NCBI GenBank assembly: GCA_001599595.1 | Contig: BCHH01000003.1 | Span: 751,403 to 815,402, forward strand | Length of the DNA stretch: 64,000 nucleotides | Direction of reading: 5' to 3' | DNA from: Beverwykella pulmonaria | Taxonomy: Eukaryota > Ascomycota > Dothideomycetes > Pleosporales > Melanommataceae | Part shown: in pieces, positions 33,846 through 45,839 of the stretch | How positions within the stretch are numbered: position 1 is the stretch's first letter | Layout: every line of letters begins with the position of its first letter | Notes under the pieces: model-generated | The model's input: only the letters and a program-made list of their open reading frames with translations | Told to the model about the DNA's origin: nothing | The model's database searches: none | Program-made: the position numbers and the translations under genes

Positions 33846-35835
33846 ATGCGCATTCTGCTTTGCTTCATTCTAGCAGCCCAACTAGGGAGTATTTCAAAGG
33901 CAGTTACTCAAGCAGAACATGTTGGGAAGGAGACGTATGACTACATTGTGGTGGGTGCGGGGATCGCGGGCCTAGTGGTCGCAAATCGTTTGACTGAGAA
34001 CGGTCGACGTATGTTATTCATCTCATTCTTATACTGTAAAAACCACGCGAAAGACCCCCCAGCTCAAATTTCATCATAGAAACTGGGAAGGGGAAAATAT
34101 TAACTGGGCTTTACCTGTATTATTCCGTCTTCAAGTATGAATTCTCAATTGTCCCCCGACAGTATTTCAAAAATCGTTGAAGAATGGAACAGTCGTTATG
34201 AAACTATTTTCGAGTTGCTGAGACATTTTACAGATTCAGTGCTTGTCATCGAACGCGGCTACTTTGATAACAAGCCGGAAGCTATCGTACCTTGCTTCGC
34301 AAACTTCCTCGACGCGAGCGTAATGATCAATCCGATTTCCGCTCCTGTAGCAAATCTCAATAACGCCACGTTCTCCGTTCCTGTTGCAGCCGTAGTCGGA
34401 GGAGGGTCTGTCGTGAACGGAGTGGCCTATATGCGAGGTAGCAAAGAAGACTACGATGCCTAGGAGGAGCTCGGCAACCCTAGGTGGGGTTGGGACGGAC
34501 TATTACCGTACTTTCGCAAGAGCACCACATTCATTCCTCCTAGTTCAGAAGCCACAGAGACCTGGAACATGATGGGATTTATCGTTGTACAATCGTGGCC
34601 CTTTGCGAATCACCATACCCAGTTATCAATGCCCGGACGTGGCTGTCGTTCGAGATGCTTGGAAACATGAAGATGGTGCTTCTATTCGCGACAATATTGG
34701 GGCTGGCGCTGGACCAGGCTCGTATTAGATACCTGTGAGTATTGACGCACGCGATAGTACTCGAGCAACTACGCATAAAGAGTAGTACGACCCAGTGAAC
34801 GCAACACGCCATAATCTACACCTACTCACCGGGCAGACTGTGGATGGAGTTCTCTTTCAGAATCTGAGTGTGGCTGGTGTTCGAATAACCTCGCGAACGA
34901 ATAATCGCATATCAGAAGCCTATGCCAGGAAAGAAGATTCTTGCGGCCGGGGCTGTAATGACGCCGCAGTTACTTCAGGTCAGCGGTATTGGTCCAAAAG
35001 ACGTGCTAAAGGCTGCCAAAATCAAAGTGAAAAAGGATATGCCTGCCGTGGGTGCCAATTATCAAGATCATGCCACTGTGCGAACTAGCTATACGCTATC
35101 ACATCAATCATTCCCTAATCCGGACACCATTGCAATGAATGAAACCTACAACGCTACGACCTGGACAGAATACTATAAAAATGGCACTGGGCCAATTGCT
35201 GCTGCTCATGGAAGCACTGCCGTGACATTCTCGCTATCCCAACTGGTATTTACCATGAACCTTCTCTGCTACAGGTTTTCACAGCTCAGTGCAGACTTCT
35301 TGCGAAGCAATACATTTCGAAAAAATCGGTAGTCTCTTCTGCGCCAATTATCGGCAATGGCTTTGCCATCACTCCATTTTTGAAGCCTAGCTCACAGGGC
35401 ACAATCAATATTAACCCTAATAACATACACGGCTTACCAATTGTGAAATACAACACGCTCATGAATCCAATCGACAGTGACATCATTCTTGCTATGGTCA
35501 AATATACTCGCACATTTTGGAAAAAGCCAGGACTGGCCGTGCTAGGACCCTTAGAGGCTACACCCGGCGCACATTATCAAACAGACGACGAGATCATGTT
35601 TGCTCTCACCAAGAAGGGTTTTCTCACTCCTGGACTCGCACACCCGAGCTGCACTTGTGCAATGATGCCGGAGACTTTGGGTGGATGTGTTGGGCCGGAT
35701 CTTAAAGTCTACGGGATTGAGAACCTTTCCATTGTCGATGCTTCTATTCTCCCGATGATTCCGGGAGGGCCGCTTCAGGCAACTATGTATGCTGTTGCTG
35801 AGAAAGCTGCAGACCTGATCGAGGCAAGGGCGTAA
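33846..35835 (+). pseudogene. GMC oxidoreductase pseudogene (glucose-methanol-choline family)
   Basis: Pieces in the right order cover most of a secreted GMC flavoenzyme. They are a signal peptide, the FAD motif DYIVVGAGIAGLVVANRL, an intron of about 220 nt (near 34011-34232), VLVIERGYFDNKPEA, VVGGGSVVNGVAYMRG, ILAAGAVMTPQLLQVSGIG, and the C-terminal HPSCTCAMMPE with the catalytic His and PGGPLQATMYAVAEKAADLI. The frame is broken by TAG where the family has Trp (34460, after SKEDYDA), a second TAG in the motif G-S-Y-x-I-P near 34722, a third TAG near 34783, and frameshifts near 34600 and 34940. A stop at 35330 ends the penultimate block. The first two look like TGG-to-TAG changes, which RIP can cause. 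GMC enzymes oxidise alcohols or sugars; this copy is not functional. Confidence 0.88.
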
Positions 35836-36256
35836 AGTACGCAAGTATTTTCGTTGAGATAGATCTTGACTTACTTCTGGACAGAAGAAATTTCAATAAA
35901 AGGGCACTATATTCGCTTTTTTTTCATTTATCAGACAGTTCTATTCCTAGATTAGATGTGGCGCACAATAATGGGAAGTATCAGTAGTTGAGCATCAATA
36001 AATACCGTTCTTTCCTTCTAGATGTCTTTTCAGTTGCACTCCGTGGAAGAAGGTAGATTTTAGGTTGGCCATGTAAAATAATTGAGCGTCGCTGTCGAGG
36101 GTGGATAAAATGAACCATATGCAGATGCAAACTCCCGAGATCTCCTGGATTACCCGGCTGCAATGACTCTGACAACGACAATGAGAGTAGCGTCAAAGCC
36201 GGCGAGCCGCTAATCAACATACAAAGAGGAACTTGAAACCCCATAAATTCCACCCT
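35836..36256. other. Intergenic region between convergent GMC relic and P450
   Basis: About 420 bp with a T-rich run near 35918 and an AATAAA-like polyadenylation context (TTTCAATAAAAG at 35890). No gene. Confidence 0.45.
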
Positions 36257-38201
36257 TTACACACCCTTGTGAGGAGTAAGTCTCAGCTCAAGATCTTGAC
36301 CTTGAGCCACAGGAATCACACCTGGAGACGGCCTTGCTCCGTCGCTCTTCGGAAAAGAGCTAGATTCGACAATAATATCATAACGCGATAATAGAATCGC
36401 GACAAAAGCATTCACAGATCGTCTCGCCAGAAATCTTCCTGGACAAAGCGTGTGACCACCACCCCAAGGGCGGTATGATGGACTTTTTGATAATTTGGGG
36501 TTGTCGAGGAACCGGTTTTCATTTAAATCTTCCGCAGTGGAGCCCCACGCCTCTGTGTCATAATGTAGCTCTCGGATTGGAAGCTAGGATAAAGCCGTCA
36601 GATTGCATCATCATCGTAAAGAATTGAGCGGTTCACCATTATCTTGTTCCCCCTTTTCAGAGTCTTCCCTCCCACTACTGTGGTTTCCGTTACAACACGA
36701 GCAAGTGAGCTTGTGACGGTGAGTCGCAATGTTTCACTAATAAGAGCATCTAGTCGAGGGCACTGTTCTAACAAAAACTTTTCGTCAACGGAGTCTCCTC
36801 GTACTGCTGGTAGGACTTCTTGACGGACGCGCTCCATAAGTTCTGAGTCGCGTACCAGATGGGCCGTAAGCCAGAATCCAAGTTTGTAGACATTTCCAAT
36901 GATTCTGGGTCCAATTTAGTCTATGTGTTCTTGGAATATCGAGACTACTTACGCCCAGTAATGAAGCAACATAAAGCTCCCCATATCCTCTTCACTCAGC
37001 CCAACCTCTCGAAGCACATCTTCCAGAGAGTTAATGAAGAATGCCGAGCCCGGTCGCTTATCCCGTGGTGACTCGAAGTAGACCTTGAACGCTTCTACCA
37101 GCGACCGCTTTGCTGACAACATATCCCGACTCAGGAAGCCGGGTAATTGAAATAGAAACTTCCAGTTGGTGTATTCCCAGTCCATGAACGCATTTACGAC
37201 GTTTGGTGACTTTTGCAACAGTATAGGGTCGAAAAAGGTCTCAGTTCCGCCCTTGATGAACACGTCGATGGATAGTTTGAACAGAGAAACCACGGTAGAT
37301 TTGTAGAAGCGACCAGTAATGGCCGGATGTCCGTTCTTGGAAAAGTCCAAGTGATCAAAGATTCCCGGTAACGCTTTTTCTTCCATGAGTTTCTCAAGCC
37401 TTGGCCCTGCAAGCTGTTGTCGATGCAGATCAAGCACCATTTGAGTGGGTGTCAATAAGCGAGTGTTTCCGGCGTTGTAGTGAGCCGAAGGATGGATATC
37501 AAATAGAGTCTTTCGAGTCTTTTCCGAGAAACCGGACAAAATGTACATGTCTTTTGTGATTGGATCTCCGGATATAGTGGTTGTGTTGTTCCATACACCT
37601 CCGATGTCTTTTGGAGCCGTTGCAACGTAAATTGTCTGCCCGGCAATGGTAAGAATAAATGGCGCGTTGGTGTCCTTGAAGTATTTTCTTGAGAAAGGGT
37701 TAGTCGGAGAATTCAAACAGAATGTAACTCCTCTGTTACTCGCTTCAAGTTTACCTTCCCTTTTCTATCGCACCGTTGAATTCCCTAAAGAATACTACCG
37801 CATGGCCTGTACAAAGTCAGGATTGTTGGTGCATAGGTTTTATTCAGCCGTCGTACCAACAACTATTAAAATATTAGTTCTATTAATATTAAAGAATAGG
37901 AGTATTTTTTCTGCTTTAGAATTCTTCTTGCCAGCCAGTAGAGTTGCAATACATCACTGATGTGACACAAATCTACGTGACGAAGGAGCAACTCAATGTC
38001 CCAACCTTCCAAAATCTGATTGATAGAAAGGTTTTACATACAAGGAATCCAATAAGGGAGCTCTTTAGGTTCGTCAGGATAGAGCCTTGGACGCAATGTA
38101 AACCTCCATAATCGCCACGAGAGCAGAAACGTCAATGCTGTAACAAGTGCTTGTATTCCCGTTGCTCTTGATATGGTCCATGAACTGGTGAAGACGCTCA
38201 T
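36257..38201 (-). CDS. Cytochrome P450 (CYP7/CYP8-like architecture)
   Basis: Five exons (38201-38042, 37806-37755, 37687-36953, 36904-36637, 36583-36257) sum to 513 residues, normal for a microsomal P450. An N-terminal anchor (IQALVTALTFLLSW) is followed by PRLYPDEPKELPYWIP. The I-helix region reads LHYWAIIGNVYKLGFW and lacks the usual A/G-G-x-D/E-T oxygen-activation motif, having Asn as in the CYP7/CYP8 group. SETLRL is the ExxR motif, and PWGGGHTLCPGR is the heme loop with the Cys ligand. Intron 1 is long (235 nt) and AT-rich, and the splice there gives WIP-C-HAV, about two residues short of the common WIPxxGH, so that junction is the least certain. It is convergent with the GMC relic. Substrate unknown. 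Confidence 0.82.
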
Positions 38202-40771
38202 TCTCGTTGAATCAAGTGTGTAAAATTTCCCTCGCGAGGAGTGGATGATGAAGGAGGGTTCGGAGGGTGTGGTGAGATCTCATACAGGACAGCACCTGCA
38301 CGGACCACAGTAAGCAATCGCACAGGCCAGCACATGAGGCATAGCGCACATAGTTCTATGCATAAAGGTTGTCAGCTAAAACGCCATATTCTTAGTTATT
38401 GGGAGGCCTGAATAATTTAGCAATCAGTCACTTGTCAGAACGAACAAGCTTGGCGCTCTTCAAGATTTTGTGTTGCCCGTGTTTGACAACACAGTTTTTA
38501 ATTAGTAATGATATTGACATTGCAAGATAGCGTAGTGCCCAAAGAAGAGGGTATATAGCTTGAATCTTGACTTATATTGAAAGTGGCCGTTGAAAACGAG
38601 AAAATATATTAAGTAGTAAGTTGAACGCCTTACTAAATGTCGCTTTAAGTGAGTCGTAATGTCCTACCTAGCACGCCTTAGTGTTCCTTCCATTGCACAA
38701 TCGAGAAGTGACCGGCCGTCTTCTGAATAAGGCATCCTATCATTTGCTCCCCCGTATTTTGTTACTTCTCCGCCGCTATTATAACACGAACTCCGGGAAA
38801 TAAGGCATACTTCAATGTAAAGTGATCGATCTAATGTCTGAAAGGCTTGCCTCAACCTCATCTAAGTGCCTATCATAAGAAGTCCGCAACGATAGTTTAA
38901 AGCAAATCAAGCAACCGAATTCAAACCCAAGCCACCGACGACCCCGTCAATTCACGAGGCGAAAATGAAAGCTCTTCAACGCCATAACTGAAGGCAAATA
39001 TCGAACGGTAAACCCGGGAGACCACTGTCAGGGACACGGATATACCACTGACTAATCAATCCGCCATATATATGTCAACTGTACATATCGCTCACACAAT
39101 ACGCACCTTCATACCCTCTTACCCTCTTACCCTCGCCCTGCTTACAAGACCACTTCCCTAGTCTCAAGTATTCAAAAGCTGAGTCTCATGCTAGTGCTAG
39201 CCAGCATTTTGTATCCGAAAAATTACGTGATATGTGTGTTAGGGCGACACCCAAAAGCAATCGGGTTGGTTTGCACGGGGTTTACACAATGGGTGGCAAG
39301 GCTGGACAAGAACACTAGATATTGGACTCGATATTGGAGAAACACAGATTGATGCTCTGGCGAAGTTGCTGTTTAAGGTGGAAGTGGAGATTGGAGGATG
39401 TTGTTGAGGATGCAGGCGCGTCGGAATGGTGAATTACAATAGTGTCATTCCAGAACGGGGTTCGTTCCAAATTGCTAAGAAAAGGACGGGCCAGGCTTCG
39501 AAATCGGACCCTGCACCTCCACGTGGTGAATCATGGGAACATAGAACGTTCGAAGAATGCTTTAGAGCCAGCGCAGAGACATATGGTGGTTGTGATTGCT
39601 CGCAGCGCTGAAAATGTCACCGGGGTGAAGCTGGTGAGCATCTACAACAGTCGGAAACAGTTCGCAAACTTCTTAAAATACGATGAACACTTAACTGCCT
39701 ATGGCGATTGAATACCACACGCAGAAGTCGACCTCCGCAGGCGGACGAAACAGCGACTCGGACGGACCTCTCATTCCCTAAGCTGGACAAACCTCTCACG
39801 ACCCCTCGCCTCCACATCTACACTCTGTCGGATAGCCACGTTCGTAAGACCTAGATTCATCACTCTCCTCCACGAGAGAACTTAGGATTGGGACGCAGTC
39901 TGGAGGGGGAGGTTCCTACGGGACGGGTAGTCATGTTGCAACGGCAGTCAGAAATCATGTCGCGACGGCGGTTGCTGGGGTGAACAGTAGGCAGTGAATC
40001 TGCACCAACGGAACGCGATGAGGGGGAGAGGGAGGAGTGAGGACAGACACAGACGGAAAACTACAGGTACATAGTGAACGCGAACTATTAAGGGAAGCCT
40101 TTGCCATCAGGGGGCAAGTGTAACAGAGCGGGGTCAGGGCAGGCGGACAGCAGAAGTCACCTAGGTCGAGTCTTCACTCACGTAGGTCGCGCGTATGGAA
40201 CAACAGAGGAGAGATTTTCCCCCAATACAAGTGCATCTAGTATCAAGCCTTGTCTAGAGATTTTTCATCTAGTGTGAATAACGACAAGAGTCTGCATAGC
40301 CTAGTCAAAGCTACATTAGACGTCGAACAAGATCAAATAATAATAATTTGCCGTTTGTATCTAAATCTGCAATCATAGACAAGTCCTTTCAGGCGTTTCA
40401 TTGTTGCATAGCAGGGTGATTGCTACCCGTTTTGATCCTTCAATATCAAATGAATTTCCTGTGTAGCGGCAAGGCGATCTGCTATTGATCGAGCCTTAAG
40501 AGACGCATGACGGCATGTTGTGGGTAAGGGTGGTACCAAAGGATGGCTTACACGAGGGATCATGATAATCGTTAGATTACGAAACCAGGACTTAATTCAA
40601 TCAATTTGGTTATATTGCCCTGATTCATCACTATTTAAACATTCAAACAAATCCCCTTGATCAAGTCTAAATCCAATTTGCACAACGTAGAGCTGAGAGT
40701 ACTCGAAAATCCTGGCGATATGCCCGACTCCACTTCCTCCAGCACAACTCATTTCCCACCCAACCGAGCAT
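38202..40771. other. 2.6-kb gene-poor region with a degenerate LTR
   Basis: Contains one old LTR copy (39007) and otherwise only short frames. One minus-strand frame (38664-38861) ends GGANDRMPYSEDGRSLLDCA, faintly like an ankyrin repeat, but it is too short to call. A near-duplication CATGTTGCAACGGC / CATGTCGCGACGGC occurs at about 39932-39971. Confidence 0.5.
39007..39146 (+). mobile_element. Degenerate solo LTR of the same family, about 140 bp
   Basis: Aligns along its length with the LTRs at 31681 and 33321: GGATATACCACTGACTAATC, the TATA-like CATATATATGTCAACTGTACAT, ACAATACGCACCTTCATA, and the conserved end CCCTGCTTACA. The 5' end reads GGTAAACC instead of TGTAAGCC, and the flanks (CGAAC / AGACC) no longer match, so this is an older insertion. 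Confidence 0.75.
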
Positions 40772-42582
40772 TCAATCATGGTATTTGACCTCTTGAGTAT
40801 TTTTTGCAATCCCTTTATACTGTCTCTTGTTCCCTTTATCATCAATCCAGAGATGTTGATTAAATACCCACACATCAAGTGGAAAGTGCTCTTGCTCGCG
40901 CAGCACCGTGCTGCCAAGATATTCTCTATATTTCTTTTGTTCGAACTTCCAGAGAAATATATCAGTGGTAACTGCATTCGTGGATGAGGCCTGTGCCACC
41001 GGATTCCTTTGCGTCGGCAGGGAAGATTTGCTGCCTCCATCTGGTAGCAATGGTGGCTCACGCGCAGGTGGTGGTGGGTTTTGACCTCGGTCGGGTGCAG
41101 CCCTCAGGGTTGGGGTCTGAGATACCCTTCCGATGTCAGAAGCGCCGGGTTTCTCCATTGGGATCTGGCTTTTGTTGTCTGTCGCTAGCGTCTTCCTCTT
41201 CACTGCTATTTTAGGCGCGGTACTGCTCGATGGCGTGTCTGACAGCAATTCATGAACCACTCCCGGCGGCTTTATCTCCGCTTCAAGTTCCACAGGAGTG
41301 GATGACGACGATCGATTGCCACTTTGTTGGGAAATTTTGCAACCTCCCTCCGCTAACTCTCTTCCTCCAAGCTCAATAGGTGGTGTGGATCTCCCAGGTG
41401 ATGGTGAGATGGGTCGATATCCCCTTGTATGAAGTATAGGAGAAGGTGGAGAGGCCAGTTCTTCCACTGAGGGTGAAAGGGCAGGAACGATTTTCTGATA
41501 GGGCAAATTTCGGAGCCCCACTTTTTCAGAGCGTGCAGGGCTAGCGTCTTGTGAAATCGGACTTCTATCGTCGTCGTTATCAGAGACACCAGACTCATCA
41601 GAGCTGACATCAGGATAGAGTCTGTTCTCGGTGTCATCCGCAAGCAACGGTTCACCGTCCGTCCGCAAAATCTCCTCCATCCTCTTCTCCACCTGCACGC
41701 TCATGTCGTCCTCAACTAACTTCAGTGTATATCCTGGATGGTGTGTCATGTGCTTCTCCAATGCTGTCGCTGAAGGGAGATCCACCAACTTCCGCTCCTG
41801 ATAACACGGCAAGCATCTGTAGAACGCCCGTCGGTCGTCTAGCGATCTACAAGCGACAAGATGAGACGCCGTAAGTAGAGTATGCGACTCTAATACTTTC
41901 TTGTTGGAGAGTCTGACGGCAGGATAGTTTCCGACTTCAAGTTTGCAGAATTTGCAGATATACCCCCAACCTGTGGGGGAAGGAGTACTTTGTGCGTCTC
42001 CCCTTCGCCCAGATTGCTGCAATGCTGCACCGTAGCAGAATTGTCGTAATGGAGTCGGATGAATCGGCTGTTCCAATGGCTGTTCTGATGTATTTTCTGG
42101 CGGGTTGCTCACCCCTGCCTCAATCAATCGATTGGAAAAGGCTTGCAACGCTTTCTCTACTCGACTCCGAATTTTTGCGGTGTGTTTGGCGAACTGTTCA
42201 ATCTTTTTCTGCTCTGCTTCCCCGCTCAGTTGGTTTGATTTGGACTGGAGCTCGATTTCGCGGTGTTCAATCATCAAAGTCTTGACTTGCGGTCCCAGGC
42301 GGATCAGCGTGTCTCCAAGTATGACTACGGTCACAATCAGCCGAATTCTACGTGTTCCAAAAGGTCTCTACCATCGAATCGCTGGCCATATTTGCCACCG
42401 ATAATTGCTACCGTTCGATTATATTGGTTCCAAATCCCCAGAAATCCACCCATAAACTGAGCATCGACTGTTTCAAACCATGGCAGTTTCTTCGCCTTCC
42501 GTTCTTCCCACCATTGCTGTATCACACGCAAAGCACCTATTACGCTGCAAACCATCGCAATGATGGAGATGGGATCGACCAT
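40772..42582 (-). CDS. Hypothetical protein with N-terminal hydrophobic segment and Cys/His zinc-finger-like region
   Basis: Two exons (42582-42372 and 42324-40772; 47-nt intron) give 587 residues. The start MVDPISIIAMVCSVIGALRVI is a hydrophobic segment like that of many fungal NACHT/fungal_N proteins, followed by WWEERKAK. Residues around 150-240 contain CKFC, HLVAC, YRCLPC and a terminal H-x3-HH, enough ligands for one or two zinc sites. A long Ser/Pro/Asp-rich disordered stretch follows, and the C-terminus is structured again (FLWKFEQKKYREYLGS, DVWVFNQHLWIDDKGNKRQYKG). I do not recognise a named family. The N-terminus resembles those found in fungal innate-immunity-type proteins, but no NTPase domain is present. 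Confidence 0.7.
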
Positions 42583-43533
42583 TGTGCTGCTTGTTGATAA
42601 TGACGGGATTGAAACGAAGATGGCGGACTAGGGCGAGTATTGGCTCTAACGAATGTGCGAAACCTTGTGCTCTTGCATCAGAAGTCGAGAGTCGGCTGGG
42701 TGTTGATGAACGGACTATCTAACAGACCTCATGCGGACAGTTTAGCTGGGGCTGAGAACCACAGCTAGCTCCAACTTAAAAATGATTCCACGCAACGTCG
42801 CAGTTTCCAATTGCTTCGTCAGTCCTCCAATTTAATTCAGCCGCAGCGTTGCATGTATGCGTGGAAGTATTGGCATGAAGGCTGCATGGAGCCAAGTGCA
42901 CTGCGTTTGTCTCATGAATGAGCCGCACCACAAACGACTTCACGCTAATTTCTCTCGTGGGACGCTTGCAAGCTTCATTTCAGCTAGCACGTGGGTAGGG
43001 AGAAGTGGTGGAACATCCCTCTCCTTCGCTACAGCCCCACAGTCTGCGCTCGTTATTGGCTGCTACATCGGCCTCCCTCAGCCTCATCGTGTAAATGGGC
43101 CTGATGCGTCAGCCGGTAATGGAAAATCTACGCGATAGTTCGGAACGTTCCGTACGGCAGGCTGACCTTCGACCAGGCGCCGAATCCAGACGCTCGCTAT
43201 TACAACAATACCGTGCGTGTACAGCTTTCGTATTCGGCTCGTTGCATATTGCGCCGCATAAGATGTTTCCTTTTCTGCGCTGATTAGCTAGCTCTGCAGC
43301 TGAGAGGCTGTGAACGGCGACCTCGACTTCACCGGAGCCTGTTTTAACTAATTCGTGTCGGTTTCATATCACCTTAATCAAGACACTGTTTCTTCCTCAC
43401 ACCAAGACAAAGCTCTCTTTTGCATCACGACGCAATTTCTCTTCAAAGGGTCCCGCATGCGTGGCCTCAGTTGGCGTGCTTTCATTCGTCTTTCTACTCA
43501 ATCATTTCTTCACACAACTAGGAAATTTCAACC
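42583..43533. other. Divergent intergenic region upstream of the dynamin gene
   Basis: About 950 bp between divergent starts. No sustained frame or repeat; pyrimidine-rich just before the dynamin ATG. Confidence 0.5.
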
Positions 43534-45839
43534 ATGCCTAGCGCCGATTCTTCCGATGCCCTTCCATACGGGACAAATGGATATTCTAACGGCCTGAACG
43601 GAAACTTCGCAGCCGCAGCAGTTCCCAAAAAGACGAAATCTGCCAACGGCATTGGCAGATCATTTCTCGAAGCAGAAGGGGAGGAAGCAAGAATACTCGA
43701 AGCCATCGACAAACTGCGATCACTGGGAGTGGACAAGGAGTATCCACTACCACAAATCATTGTCTGTGGAGCCCAGTCTTCGGGAAAAAGCTCAGTCCTC
43801 GAAGCAATCACCGCGATTCCTTTTCCCAGAGACAATGGGGTCTGCACAAAATACAAGACTACCGTTACGCTCTTGCGGAACGACGAAGAGTACGTGGAGC
43901 TGGCAATTTTGCCTAGCGAAGATCGCCAGCCAAGCGAGAGACGACGCTTAAGTGAATTTGGTAAAGAGAGAATCTCGAGGGACACGTGGGACGCCAGATG
44001 TGTAGATTTCATGGATGAAGCCAAGAGGGAAATTTTCAGCGGCAAGGATGAGAACAGCTGGACAAAGGACGTCCTGTCCATTACAATCGCCGGTCCCGAG
44101 CAGCGTTCTCTACAGCTCGTAGATCTTCCGGGCATCATTGGTTTCAACAAGGTGGAAGCCAATATTAAGTTGGTCGAGGAGATGGTCAAAGCCGAGATGA
44201 GTGAATCCCATTCGTTCATTCTCGCCGTTGTAAAGGCTACCGATGACCTTGAGAACCATTCGATCTTAAAACTTTGCAAGGACTATGATTCGAAGGGAGA
44301 ACGTACCTTGGGCGTAATCACTAGGCCAGACGAGAGCAAAGAAAAGGCCCCTGATTATATTAAGGTGGTCATGAAAGAAGATCCGGACGTCACCTCCATT
44401 CGCGACTGGCATGTATTACTGAATCGAAGTAGCGAAGATCTCCAGAAAAAAACGACAGCGAAGCAGCGAGACGACAAGGAACGTGCTTTCTTCAACATGA
44501 GTCCATGGAGCGAACTTGATCCCAGGGATTTTGGTATCGACGCACTTCGAGCCAGGTTGAGAGACATGCTGTTTTCTCTTGCGAAGACGGAGCTTCCAAA
44601 GCTGCGTAAACTTATGACGTCAGAGAAGAAACGTCTTGAAAAGGAGCTGGATAGCCTGGGCGGCAAGCTTCTCGAGCCAGATGAGCTAAAAGAAATCTGC
44701 AGAGCATCTGTGAAGCGATTGAAGAAGGCGGCTCGAGAACACTCAGATGGAGGCTACAAAAGCAACATCCGGCATGCCGATTCAGGTAGTGTGTTACATT
44801 TACGATCACGAGTTGTGGATGAGAGTGAAGTATACCAAACCCGGATGATCGAAAATGGCCATGCGTGGGAACTGGAAGGTACTAGAGCTCTCGATCCACA
44901 TAAGGATATCAAGGATGTCCACCAGGATCCCAACACAGCAAGCCTGAAGCCACCGGAGAAACGAAGCCTCGAGGACTCTGTTGTCGAAGTCTTCACTCGT
45001 CTCAACAAGATGCGCGGTGCCCACCTTCCAGGCTTCAACGACCCGAAGCTGATAAATCAGGGGGTATGGAAGCTCTCTGAAGGTTGGAACAAAATTAGCC
45101 AAAGCCATATTGAGACTGTGTACGAGTGCTGCGAGCAGTACTTTCAGGATATCACGCCTCTTGCCTTCTCGAAAACAGGGCTCTCCGGCGCCCCGGGACT
45201 AGGATTTGGCAACTACGAAACTGTAGCGCGCCGCTTCCATCTCAGGCACATTGTTCCGGCACTTGCTGAGAGGAAGAAACAGGCGGAGGCAGAGCTCTTG
45301 CGGTTGGAGCTAGATCGGTTGGAACCTAGGCAGAATTTCGACAGGGAATTTTTGGTAGAGCAGAGGATGCATCGGCAAACTAGGAATTTTGCGCGCACGG
45401 TGGACGGAATATTTGAGAGTAAGGTGTTGGTAGAGAGGAAGAAGGAAATTGGACCAGATGGGATTGCTAGCTCGCAACGGCGGCATACACAGCAAGAGCA
45501 GACTGAGGAATCGGCTGAGGATTTCCTGATGGCCATGGTATCGGACTACGACGTAAGCTTCTCATTTCCTTTCCTTGACACAGCATGATGAAGCTAATAC
45601 TAACACCATGCGCCTAGATTCTACGTCGCAATTTCATTGCAAACGTTTTGACACAAGTGATTGAACGGCACCTGCTACGCGAGTTCGAGGAGATTGTCCC
45701 GGATGTACATGAGCTAAGTATTGGCCAGTTAGAGGATCTAGTAAAGTTGAGTGGGCCGAAGGAGGAGAGGAAGACGGCGATCAAACAGAGACTAGCTATC
45801 ATAGAGGATTCTCTAGAGGCTTTGGACGATTTGGATTGA
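43534..45839 (+). CDS. Dynamin-family GTPase (Mx/Vps1-like)
   Basis: Two exons (43534-45552 and 45618-45839) give 746 residues. The GTPase domain begins after a ~45-residue Gly/Asn-rich leader: P-loop GAQSSGKSSVLEAI (79-92), a conserved Thr segment (NGVCTKYKTTVTL), DLPGIIGF (G3) and TRPDES (G4). The long helical middle/stalk region follows, and the GTPase effector domain is formed mostly by exon 2 (ILRRNFIANVLTQVIERHLLREF ... ALDDLD). There is no pleckstrin-homology or proline-rich domain, as in fungal dynamin-related proteins. Such proteins remodel membranes. Filamentous fungi carry many lineage-specific copies besides VPS1 and DNM1; this one looks like one of those, so its organelle is not predictable. 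Confidence 0.9.

Noticed and set aside
38664..38861. Possible ankyrin-repeat fragment
   Set aside because: Only about 20 residues resemble one repeat; no second repeat and no upstream frame.
43518..44279. 253-codon minus-strand open frame opposite the dynamin gene
   Set aside because: It is a shadow of the GTPase domain on the other strand; the plus-strand frame has all GTPase motifs.
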